The notes below the pieces were generated by a model. It had not been told where the DNA came from, did no database searches, and worked only from the letters and a program-made list of their open reading frames with translations. A stretch of DNA of 64,000 bases from Symbiodinium natans (Eukaryota > Sar > Dinophyceae > Suessiales > Symbiodiniaceae). The position numbers were made by a program, and so were the translations under genes. The stretch lies in assembly GCA_905221605.1 (NCBI GenBank), contig CAJNDS010002157.1, positions 1,326,501-1,390,500 on the forward strand. Reading direction: 5' to 3'. Shown here piece after piece: positions 54,923 to 64,000 of the stretch; position 1 is the stretch's first letter, and every line of letters starts with the position of its first letter.

Positions 54923-56204
54923 TGGACTCATTGCATTGGGGTCAGCTTGGCCGTGACATGACCGACAAGACTGTGGCCGGAAGCGGAGCCATGCTACGAT
55001 GCCACCGTAGTCGTCCTGAAGTTTGTCCTTGGACCGGCTGACCCGCAGAGACCTTGCGACTAGGGTTTGGACGAGGCCTTCACGATGGCACGCTGATGCC
55101 CACCGTCGTCCCTTGCGAGGCACGCGAAGTGCCGTACCGCAACACTGCCGCAGCAACGTCAACAAACTGGTGCACTTGTGGCGGTCCTTGTCTTCTTCGA
55201 CGCCGACCGACTTTCAATCACGTCTGCGGGCAAAAGTCCGAGCTTTGTCAGCGGCTGCATTCTTTGCCGGCCCAGTCTCGAGTAAAGCAATAACCAGTCC
55301 TAATGTAAAGGTGCTGACGAGTCCCTTCGAGGATGGTAGCATTTTGCACGTTGGTCTTCCTTTGCTGCTCGCATGACAGCTCTTCTGTGACTCTCGCTCA
55401 TGGGGCATTCTGCCTGGAAACACATCCAGCTTATCCTCGCAATGAGCGGTGTTGAGGTTCAAGTCTTCTTTGCTCACTGGCACTGTTGCTTCGCGCAAAT
55501 CATCGGACGTGTTCATCATCGACGCATCTTCGCAAAATCCTTGTCTGCATCAACTACGCACAGTTTTGGAACTGTAGAGCCACGTTCGTGCAGCTCTATT
55601 TCGTTGGCAATTTCTGCGCACGGCTCGTGCTTGCTCAACTCCTCTACTCGAGGCGCAGTGATTCCGTCTCACTGTGAGATCCATCTCAGAACAGGAGAAG
55701 CGCCGTGCAGAAGCAGAGTGCCAGTGTGCACGATTGACAGCATGGCCACTTCGCACGTCAGGCAAACTTGATGCTGCGCAAGCCGCGGTAGCCGCTCGAA
55801 GCTCACCTGCGTCTGATGACTCATCTGGGGGTTTTCGAAATTCGGGGTTGAGGGAACCCTACTATTTGGGCTCTATTCTAGGGTTCCATATCTTTTTGTA
55901 GCTGGCATGACCGCTCTGTTGTGACTATCGGCCCGAGCATTCCGTTTCATCACGCCTGCCCACTGCGGCGATGCAAGGAAACATTTGTGGCTCTTATGGC
56001 AATGCGACATTCAATGCTGAAATGGTGCTCAAGTTCAGAAGACTTGTTTGTACTCATATCGTCGTCTCTTCTGTAGATTTTACTATCATGTGTGATGGGC
56101 AAAGCAATGGCGCGAGCGCAATGAGGACTGCAAGATTCAGTTTGCCCTCCGCAACCTGCTTTTCACAACCATGCTGTTCACAACCATGCGCTTCTAGACC
56201 CGAA
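54923..56204. other. Unassigned region after the TRIC-like gene
   Basis: Overlapping ORFs on both strands (for example 55023-55376 plus, 55214-55519 minus), none recognised. 55,828-55,900 resembles the GGGGGTTT MITE family (GGGGGTTTTCGAAATTCGGGG). Confidence 0.4.
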
Positions 56205-56285
56205 TCTCTAGGCCCTAAACCCAAAAGCCTAAAACCCGAAACCTAAAAACCCAAAACCCAGAACCCAAAATCCTAAACCCAAATT
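56205..56285 (-). repeat. Degenerate CCCTAAA-like block
   Basis: Variants such as CCCAAAA and CCCGAAA dominate. Confidence 0.75.
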
Positions 56286-56496
56286 TGACAGCACTCTTGG
56301 GCCAGGAGCGGGTCTGTTGGGTTAGCCAAAGACGGCTTTGCTGAACGAGCCTCTGTGTGGATCTGAGCCTCATGCTCCTCAACCCCTACATCCTGAACTG
56401 GAGAAACTCTTAAGCCCTGACGTAGATCCCCCCCCCCTCGCGCCTGGTCCCTTCATAAAGTAATAATCACCTTCACAGCATCTGCGCCAGAATCCA

Positions 56497-56596
56497 GAAA
56501 AAACCCGAAACCCTAAACCCCAAACCCTAAACCCTAAACCCTAAACCCTAAACCCTAAACCCTAAACCCTAAACCCTAAACCCTAAACCCTAAACT
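56497..56596 (-). repeat. (CCCTAAA)n block
   Basis: About 13 clean copies. Confidence 0.95.
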
Positions 56597-56714
56597 TCGA
56601 GTGGTTGGAGTAGTTCTGGCTTGGCTGGGTGTCCTAGGTGCCGCGAAGCATGCCAGCAAGCCCACCTGCGCGCTCTCTGGCCCTTTTGCGGCAATTTTAC
56701 AGGGCTTTGGAATG

Positions 56715-56802
56715 GGGTTTAGGGTTTAGGGTTTAGGGTTTAGGGTTTAGGGTTTAGGGTTCAGGGTTTAGGGTTTAGGGTTTAGGGTTTAGGGTTTAGG
56801 GC
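56715..56802 (+). repeat. (TTTAGGG)n block
   Basis: About 12 copies with one TTCAGGG. Confidence 0.95.
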
Positions 56803-56926
56803 AAGAGTGCCAAGCTGGCTCTGCTCGCGTTCTTGCTGTGGAGAGGGGGGGGGGGTCTTGCAGGCCAGCGAGCTGCGCCAGCTCTCTACGGCACTGCAGG
56901 AGCCGGAAGTCCTTCCTCAGCTGATA

Positions 56927-57011
56927 TGGGGGGGGTTTAGGAAACTAGGGGAGCCTGAGTATAGACAATAAGGACCCCAATAAGGTACCCCCTAATTTCA
57001 GAAACCCCCCA
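56927..57011. mobile_element. Small MITE, 85 bp, TA-flanked
   Basis: Left end TGGGGGGGGTTTAGGAAAC and right end GAAACCCCCCA form imperfect inverted repeats, flanked by TA at 56925-56926 and 57012-57013. It shares its core with the relic at 54.59 kb. Confidence 0.65.
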
Positions 57012-57076
57012 TATGTGTGTATGTGTGTATGCGTGTATGTGTGTATGTGTGTATGTGTATGTGTGTCTGTCTCTGT

Positions 57077-57108
<32 letters not shown>

Positions 57109-57112
57109 CTGT

Positions 57113-57147
<35 letters not shown>
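57012..57147 (+). repeat. (GT)n / GTCTCT microsatellite
   Basis: GTGT(A/C) repeats with TCTGTCTC interruptions. Cys/Val-rich and Thr/His-rich ORFs over it are repeat products. Confidence 0.95.
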
Positions 57148-57253
57148 GGTCGGTCGGGGGCCGGAGGAGCGAACAATAAAGGTTGTGAGGAGTCAGAAGC
57201 AGCCACTGATATTTGTCCTTGCCCACGAGCCTGGAGGGCTCATCTGGAGGGGT

Positions 57254-57326
57254 GTTCTAGGGTTTAGGGTTTAGGGTTTAGGGTTTAGGGTTTAGGGTTT
57301 AGGGTTTAGGGTTTAGGGTTTAGGGT
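57254..57326 (+). repeat. (TTTAGGG)n block
   Basis: About ten clean copies. Confidence 0.95.
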
Positions 57327-57419
57327 AAATGTGAATCCCTGTCAGATGCTGTTTTTGTCATGGGATTCTTTGCAAGACGGTTCCGAAAAGAAGCCTTTGG
57401 GAGCAGGCCGTACATCCTA

Positions 57420-57522
57420 ACTAAAACCTAAACCCTGAACCTGGAACCCTAAACCCTAAACCCTAAACCCCAAACCCTAAACCCTAAACCCTAAACCCTG
57501 AACCCTGAACCCTGAACCCCGG
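57420..57522 (-). repeat. (CCCTAAA)n block, partly CCCTGAA
   Basis: About 13 copies, the variants concentrated at the ends. Confidence 0.93.
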
Positions 57523-57645
57523 AACCATAGTTGCCAGAGTGCCTCGAGCTCTGCTGGCCAGGAGTCTCCGGATGCGGACTTCAGCTCCACGTCGCTTGCT
57601 TCCTGCAGCGGTACCGGCGCGCTTGCTGTGTGCGGCGAGCTAGCC

Positions 57646-57731
57646 CCCTAAACCCTAAACCCTAAACCCTAAACCCTAAACCCTAAACCCTAAACCCTGA
57701 ACCCTGAACCTTGAACCCTAAACCCTAAAGC
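57646..57731 (-). repeat. (CCCTAAA)n block
   Basis: About 11 copies with CCCTGAA variants. Confidence 0.93.
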
Positions 57732-57899
57732 CCAAGTGCCATGAGCTCCGAGCGCTAGCCTTGCACTCGGACTTCTGAAGCTCTCACCCTCTTTGCTTTT
57801 CAAACTTCAACCCCAAGATCAGCCCTCAGCCCTGAACCCTGCTTGTCACACCCTTGCAACCCTTCTGTTTAAGCGGCTACCTGACAAACACCCAAAACT

Positions 57900-58040
57900 C
57901 TGCACCCCTAAACCCTGAACCTTAAACCCCTAAACCCTAAACCCTAAACCCTAAACCCTAAACCCTAAACCCTAAACCCTAAACCCCTAAACCCCTAAAC
58001 CCCTAAACCCCTAAACCCCTAAGCCCCTAAACCCTAAACT
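57900..58040 (-). repeat. (CCCTAAA)n block changing to CCCCTAAA
   Basis: Seven-base copies give way to about six copies of an 8-base variant (CCCCTAAA). Confidence 0.93.
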
Positions 58041-58167
58041 TCGCCGAAACCCTAGACCCCTATTTCCAGCATCCTGAATCTCAGCAGGCAACATCAGCCA
58101 CCTACAAAACCGGAGCGGGGATGCTGCGCGAAAGCCTTGGTTCCCAACCCTGAAGCCCTATGTGGTT

Positions 58168-58300
58168 GAGGGTTTAGGGTTAGGGCTTCGGGCTTAGGGT
58201 TTAGGGTTTAGGGCCTACACTAGGGCTAATAGGTTTTAGGGTCTAGGGTTTAGAGTTTGGGGTTTAGGGTTAGGGTGTTCAGGTTTTCGTGGTGTTGGGG
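58168..58300 (+). repeat. Degenerate TTTAGGG block
   Basis: Many variants. A poly-G run follows (about 58,340-58,358). Confidence 0.8.
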
Positions 58301-58560
58301 TTTGAGGGTTTACGGTTGCGGTTCCAGGGTCGTTGCGGCCGGGGGGGGGGGGGGGGGGTTTTGGGTTCCAAGAAATCCCTCGCAACCTCCCTTACGATTC
58401 CTCTCTTCTACTTATTTGGGTTTCCGAAATTAGGGGTAGCTTCTTGGGGTCCATAGTACAAGGGGATCCTACCATTTGGGGATCTATATTGGGGCTCCCC
58501 TAAATTGCCTCATGAAGCTCTGGCAGCTTTGGCCAGGCCTTTCGGTCCTAAGAAAGGGTA

Positions 58561-58698
58561 CTTGGAGGTTCAGCGTACTTAGTAACCCAATTATATGTAG
58601 TTATGGCCGCATATAAGCCCCTTAAGTACCCCAACAGGGCTATAAGTGGTTAGAAGTGCAGTTGTATTTTGGGTTGCTAAGTACCATGAACCTCCAAG
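58561..58698. mobile_element. MITE of 138 bp with 30-bp inverted ends, TA-flanked
   Basis: The left end starts CTTGGAGGTTC (58561-58590) and the right end (58669-58698) is its inverted repeat with about four mismatches. TA flanks both sides (58559-58560, 58699-58700). No coding. Confidence 0.8.
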
Positions 58699-58700
58699 TA

Positions 58701-59329
58701 TAGGGCCATCCGGAGCTGAACAGTCGAGGCAGTCATCAAGCAGCCGACGACGCAATGTTGCTTTGGGAGGCAGGACTTGATTCGACGTGTTGCGTTGCTG
58801 GGTGTTGGGGTGGGGGCCCTGCAGAAGTAACTTTATTGTAGGTAGCTTTTGCTCAGTACACATTATACACATTCTGTCGAAAGTTGCATGACCTTAAATT
58901 TGAGTAACGTTGTAGTCTCCTGCTTGTATTCCAGGTCTAATTGTTGGACCACACAAGCTGTCTGTCGGCCGCTGATAGGCCCAGCTTTGCGAGACCTTTG
59001 GAGCTCCATTGCCCAGCTGAAGGCCTTCGCGGTGGTTCGGAGAGAATGTTTAGGAGACATCGAGCCATGTCTTGTACCCTGCAAATGACGTCCGCACGCC
59101 CGCAGCTCGAATAAACCCCCACAAGCACACAAGGCCCAGGAGCTTAGGGCAGAGCCTTAGGCCGCGAAACCGCGAAGCCCTGCAAGCGTCAGGGTCAGTC
59201 CGACAGCAGCCGGCGACGCCTGGCGCAAGTGGAGCAGCGTTTAGAAGCACAGCTCCAGGCCTCTTCCATGCAAGCAGGGTTGAGGGTAAACCCTTGGGGT
59301 AGGAAATCTCACAGACCGCAGTGGGAACG
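58701..59329. other. Spacer without recognised gene
   Basis: Only short overlapping ORFs on both strands; nothing recognised. Confidence 0.5.
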
Positions 59330-59415
59330 CCCAACCCTAAACCCTGCGGCGCTGGGCTTCCCTAAGCCCTAAGCCCTAAACCCTAAACCCTAAACCCTAG
59401 CCCTAAACCCTAAGC
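59330..59415 (-). repeat. CCCTAAA block, partly degenerate
   Basis: About seven copies with CCCTAAG variants. Two further copies lie at 59,472-59,488. Confidence 0.88.
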
Positions 59416-59564
59416 CGTCAACCCTCCAAGAATTTGAGTGTGCGTCTTTGCCGACTCAGGCCGCCTGCTGCAAACCCTAAACCCTAGGATCCCCTGAAGC
59501 CGAAGACCCCTCGTCACTCCTTCAGCTGCGCTTCACGGTTTGTTAAGCTGGGGGGGGTGTTGGG

Positions 59565-59637
59565 TTCAGGGTTCAGGGTTCGGGTTTAGGGTTTAGGGTT
59601 TAGGGTTCAGGGTTTAGGGTTTAGGGTTTAGGGTTTG
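59565..59637 (+). repeat. (TTTAGGG)n block
   Basis: About ten copies, the first ones TTCAGGG. Confidence 0.93.
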
Positions 59638-59837
59638 GTTGATGTTTTTCGAAGTGTTTCGGATGCCCGGAAGCTCCGCATCCTCCCAGATGCCCTTTTG
59701 GGCTTGCTACTCGTACCATAAGGACTATGGTGCTTAGTAGTGTCGGGGGCGCATATTTGGGGTTCTTCCTTTTTTGGGGTTCCTCTCATCAGGATTGTAG
59801 TGTTGTGGGCGCATCTTTGGGGAACCCTAACTAGCGA

Positions 59838-60285
59838 AGTATGGGGCCCTTAATTTGGGCCCCTTGTTCAATAACCCTTATATACACTATAACAATAAAC
59901 ATAGCAATAATAACAACAATAGTAACAATAGCAATAGAAATAATATTAGTAATAATATTAATATCATAGTCATAGTCATAATAACAATAGTAATAGCAAG
60001 GGCCCATACTTCGGATCCCCATAATTCTAAACCAGGGTACGGGACCTTACTAAGGGCCCATGCAAATTCCGACCTTAGAATAATAAGAAGAAGAATAAGA
60101 CTAAGAATAATGATAGTTATAATACTAAGAATAATCAGAATAATAAGAATAATGAGAATAATAAGAATAATAAGAATAATAAGAATAATAAGAATAATAA
60201 GAATAATAAGAATAATAAGAATAATAAGAATACTAAGAATAATAATAAGAATAATAATAATAAGAATAATAAGGGCCCATACTTC
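59838..60285. repeat. AT-rich microsatellites framed by inverted AGTATGGGCCC motifs
   Basis: AGTATGGGGCCC at about 59,839, its complement GGGCCCATACT at about 60,001 and again at about 60,269. Between them stand AACAATA-type (59,885-59,998) and AATAAG-type (60,078-60,268) repeats. Confidence 0.8.
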
Positions 60286-60387
60286 CTTAGAATAATGTTC
60301 GGAGCGCGGACGTGCAGGATCGCCTGGAAAGTAAGGGCGATGCCCGGGAGCGGCTGGCAGAAATCCAGGCCGCCATAGGGAAAGCCC

Positions 60388-60590
60388 CCAAACCCTAAAC
60401 CCTAAACCCTACACCCTACACCCTAAACCCTAAACCCTAAACCCTAAACCCTAAACCCTAAACCCTAAACCCTAAACCCTAAACCCTAAACCCGAAACCC
60501 GAAACCCAAAACCCAAAACCCAAAACCCAAAACCCAAAACCCTAAACCCTAAACCCGAAACCCGAAACCCTAAACCCTAAACCCTAAAAG
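60388..60590 (-). repeat. Long (CCCTAAA)n block with CCCAAAA and CCCGAAA runs
   Basis: About 28 copies in stretches of one variant each. Just before it is a coding-like island (60,300-60,385, VQDRLESKGDARERLAEIQA). Confidence 0.93.
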
Positions 60591-60689
60591 ACAGGGTCGT
60601 CTTTGGGCATGTTGGGCTCATTCTTTTTTGTGGGGGTTTCGGAGGGAGTCCCCGAAGTTTGGGCTAAGGATTCTGCGCTGAGCATGTGC

Positions 60690-60808
60690 CTAAACCCTAA
60701 GCCCTAAGCCCTAAAATCCTAAACCCTAAGCCCTAACCCTAAACCCTAAACCCTAAACCCTAAACCCTAAACCCTAAACCCTAAACCCTAAACCCCAAAC
60801 CCTAACCC
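60690..60808 (-). repeat. (CCCTAAA)n block
   Basis: About 16 copies, the first ones CCCTAAG. Confidence 0.93.
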
Positions 60809-61369
60809 ATTTCGGCTCGAAGACGCAAGCTTCAGGGTTTAGGGGCGATCACGGGCCCCGAAGTAGAACAAACCTAAGCCTTAAACCGTACGATGTTAGA
60901 CTGTAGCAAAGTACACCATGTCATAGTATACCAGAATTCATGCAATCTACCATAACGGCTTGTAGAATGAATATAACTACAAGAGTAAATATTCACAAAA
61001 GTAAACACATAGAAATCAGTCACATACAGAGATTCAACAGCGCATAAGCACATACATGAGTACCAGAGTAGATAGCACGTACATCTACACATACACACAC
61101 TTTATATATATATATATATATGTGGCCGAGACCTTTAGGGTCTATTTCACGGCTGGTTCTTCTTTCAGTAGTAGTGCAATAATAATAATAATTTTAATAT
61201 TATTATGAGTATAATAATACTGACCGTAATTGTAATAGGAATAATAATAGTACTAGTAATAGTAATAGGAATAGGAATAGTAATAATACTAGTAATAGTA
61301 TTAGTAGTAGTAACAGTAATAGTGAAGGTTTGGTCTGTGTGTGCACCGGCGCCAGCAAGTGCAGCCATG
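60809..61369. repeat. AT-rich region with (TA)n and (TAATAG)n microsatellites
   Basis: A TATATA run at 61,102-61,121 and AATAAT/AATAGTA repeats at 61,176-61,322. No gene. Confidence 0.85.
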
Positions 61370-64000
61370 TAGCTCTAGCACACTTTGAAGTAAGAGATAG
61401 ACAAGTTGTTTCATAGCCTGAAGAGGGGCGAAGGGCTCTCTCATTTCCGATTACGAGGTAGAGGTGAGCTATCTCATTTCTTAGAAACATAGAGGAGATC
61501 TCATTTCCACGACAGAGACATCTTTCACTCAGGAGAGAACGCAAGCTGTTTCATTTCCAAGAAAATAGAGGAGCTCTATCATGTCGTTAGAAGTGAGAAG
61601 CTCTGCACTAAAAGATAGAAGGCATCGATTCGTTTCCCTTTTTCTTTTGCTTATCAAAGGGTCTTTTCAGTTCGAACACAGGATTTCTTTCATGCCCTAA
61701 AAGAAGGATCGAGGAGCTCTTTCATCTGAGAGATAGAAGAACGCATTCATGAAGTATACACGAGCTCATTTCTCGTCAAGAGGCAGAGGCGTGCCCAGCT
61801 CTACCATTACCTAACTCTTACCTGAAATTTCTCTATCTCGCAATAGGTCATGAGAGACCTCCTTTTGCACGCTGCAGGAAATGAGAGAGTTCTCTTCTAT
61901 GTCGATTTTCAGAAATAGCTTCGCAGCTTCTCTATCAATGAAGAGTTTTGAAGGCCACTCTGGGCCATTCTCTGTCCATCAAATGGGACATGACATAACG
62001 CATCACTCGCTATCGTTTACGTGATAGAGTTTCGCTATCTCTGAATAGGTCATCTGAAAGCTCCTCTGTATCTTTGCAGCAAGTGAAGGAGCTCCTTGCC
62101 TCTTGCAGAAGAGCCCTCCGCTTCCTATTTTGCAATGAGCAAGCTCTTTTATCTCCTCTGGTTCCTAATAGGTCATGAGCGGGCTTCCCTCTCTCCTTCT
62201 CTTTTAGGGGATAGAGGAGGTTTTTTCATGTTGCGTTAACAGCTAGAGGACATCATTTATATCCATTCTGTCATTTCGTATGAGAAGATACAGGAGCTCA
62301 TTCATCTCCTAGTCAGAGATTGAAGAACTCGTTCACAAGAGATATAGATATAAGAAATCTCTCATACAATGTATAAGAGCTCTCTCATGTCCTACCTAGT
62401 TCATTTGCCGTCACCAGCGCTCAGCTCTACCATTTCGTATCTTTTATATGACATAGCTTCTCTATCTCGCAATAGGTCATGAGAGACCTCCTCTTTCTTT
62501 TGCAGGAAATGAGAGAGGTCTCTATCTGCCTTTTGTGAAAGAGCTCCCTTTGTTCAATCACAAGAACTCATTCATAGAAGCTGTAAGAGCTCTCGAATGT
62601 ACTTTCTTGTTAATTTCCCGTCGATAGGTAGAGGAGCTCACAGCTCTACCACATCCTACCCTTTACATGGAAGAGGCTCCTCTATCTCGTAGCGGGTCAA
62701 GAAAGATTGCCTCTATCTCTTTGCAGAACATTAGAGAGTCCTCTACCTACCTCTTGTGAAAGAGCTCCTTCACCTCAAAATCAAATGCCACAACTCGTCT
62801 ATCTTTCACTGGGACATGAGACAGCTCCATTGTGAATTTCTATTCAGAAATAGCTGCTTCTCTATCGATGAAGAAATCATGCGAGTAGCCGTTTATCGAT
62901 GCATAAGAAATGACATAGCTCTTCTACCTTTTTGCGACAGATCTCTTCTTTACCCGAAATGAAAGTTTGGAAGGCCATTCTCTATCCCTTGAATGGGGAC
63001 ACAACTCATCAGTCTATCGTTTACGTGAGAGAGTTTCGCTATCTCTGAACAGGTCATCTGAAAGCTCCTTTGTGTCTGCGCAGCAAGTGAAGGAGCTGCT
63101 TGCCTCTTCTGCAATAGCTCCTCCGCTTCCTATTTTGCAATGAGCAACCTCTTCTATCTCCTTTGGTTCCTATTTCTCGTTTGCCATCACTAGGCAGAGG
63201 AGCTCTCAGCTCTACCATGACCTATCCTTTACATGAAAGAGGCTTCTCTATCTCGTAACGGTTCATGGAGTCATGACAGATCTTCTCTATCTCTTTGCAA
63301 GAAAAGAGAGAGTGCTCTACCTACCTCGTGTGAAAGAGCTCCTCCACCCCTTGTGATCGAGAGTGACAGAACTCGTCTATCTTTCAATGGTGCATGAGCC
63401 AGGTTTTTTGTTTGTATTTGAGAAAAAGCTTGTCTACCCGTGAAATAATAAGAAATGAATAGCTCTTCTACCTTTCTGTGACAGATCTCTCCTTTATTCG
63501 AAATGAAAGTCTGGAAGGCCATTCTCTATCCCTGAAATGGGGCATGACATAACTTTTCAATCTCTATCGTTTACGTGATCGAGTTTCGCTATCTCTGAAT
63601 AGGTCATCTGAAAGCTCCTCTGTATCTTTGCAGCAAGTGAAGGAGCTCCTTGCCTCTTCTGCAAGAGCCCTCCGCTTCCTCTTTTGCAATGAGCAAGCTC
63701 TTTATCTCCTCTGTTTCCTAACAGGTCATGAGACAGCTCATTTCCACACTGTCATTTCGTATGCGAAGACACAGGAGCTCATTCATTTTCTATTCAGAGA
63801 TTGAAGAACTCATTCATAAGAAATGTATGAAAGTTCTCTCATGTCCTATCTAACTGATTTCCCGTCACTAGGCAGAGGAGTCCTCAGCTCTACCATTTCT
63901 TATCTTTATATGACATAGCTTCTCTATCTCGCAATAATCAGGTCGTGAGAGACCTCCTCTTTCTTTTACAGGAAATGCGAGAGGTCTCTATCTACCCTTT
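61370..64000. repeat. Degenerate higher-order repeat, continues past the right edge
   Basis: Two module types recur. One (GGAAGGCCATTCTCTATCC, CGTTTACGTGA, AGGTCATCTGAAAGCTCC) starts near 61,947, 62,960 and 63,505. The other (AGCTCTACCAT, CTCTATCTCGCAATAGGTCA, GCAGGAAATGAGAGAGGTCT) lies near 61,790, 62,430 and 63,885, with weaker copies near 62,650 and 63,220. The theme is GAGCTC and CTCTATCTC. No ORF of note. Confidence 0.8.

Larger units (their letters stand above)
56597..57412 (+). other. Coding-like islands between telomere-type arrays, possible second split gene
   Basis: Between arrays stand short stretches with protein-like translations: 56,597-56,713 (VVGVVLAWLGVLGAAKHAS), 56,803-56,840 (SAKLALLAFLLW), 56,861-56,930 (ASELRQLSTALQEPEVLPQL, after a TTGCAG acceptor), 57,165-57,255 ([18 protein letters not shown]) and 57,328-57,412 (SDAVFVMGFFARRFRKEAF). 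The layout is that of the TRIC-like gene. Frames and phases were not proven to join, and no family is recognised. Confidence 0.35.

Noticed and set aside
57013-57274. Cys/Val-rich ORFs at the GT repeat as a small secreted protein
   Set aside because: The composition follows directly from GTGT repeats.

Overview
The window looks like nuclear DNA of a dinoflagellate, most likely of the Symbiodiniaceae/Suessiales kind. Four things support this. Plant-type TTTAGGG repeats occur in many internal blocks. Inferred introns have GC-AG, GA-AG and GT-AG borders, usually with a G after the acceptor AG. Near-identical genes stand head to tail in a tandem array. A long Ty1/copia polyprotein carries accessory domains that I recall from dinoflagellate retroelements. 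No bacterial operon, rRNA, tRNA or CRISPR was seen. All gene models are read from sequence alone, without transcript data.

Layout. (1) 1-8031: one open frame for a copia polyprotein in the order gag zinc fingers, protease, cytosine-methyltransferase-like domain, integrase, 2OG-Fe(II)-oxygenase-like domain, reverse transcriptase, RNase H, hydrophobic C-terminal extension. Its 5' end is cut by the window edge. (2) 8374-9342, minus strand: a truncated LINE reverse transcriptase. (3) 9.3-15.0 kb: sequence with no recognised gene and two small telomere-like blocks. (4) 15.04-47.1 kb: a tandem array of six units (A-F, about 5-6 kb each). Each encodes a cysteine-rich, sequon-rich secreted domain of about 410 residues followed, after introns, by a six-bladed kelch propeller. 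Units A, C and D have type I kelch halves; B, E and F have type II halves. A-B-C(5') corresponds to D-E-F(5') at a distance of about 16 kb, and unit C is an F-like/A-like chimera. B and C carry frameshifts in the secreted domain, and D carries a 5-bp insertion in the kelch exon. (5) 48.2-49.6 kb: a diverged kelch-less relative (G) followed by a recognisable copy of the array spacer. (6) 51.97-54.92 kb: a TRIC/UPF0126-family membrane protein split into at least eight small exons, with telomere-type arrays in its later introns. (7) 54.9-61.1 kb: telomere-type arrays in both orientations, TA-flanked MITEs, microsatellites and short coding-like islands that may belong to a second gene of the same architecture. 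(8) 61.37 kb to the right edge: a degenerate higher-order repeat with no coding signal.

The most notable points are the copia element that appears to carry both a DNA-methyltransferase-like and a 2OG-oxygenase-like domain, the mosaic secreted-kelch array, and the membrane-protein gene whose introns hold telomere-type repeats, in one case starting at the 5' splice site itself.
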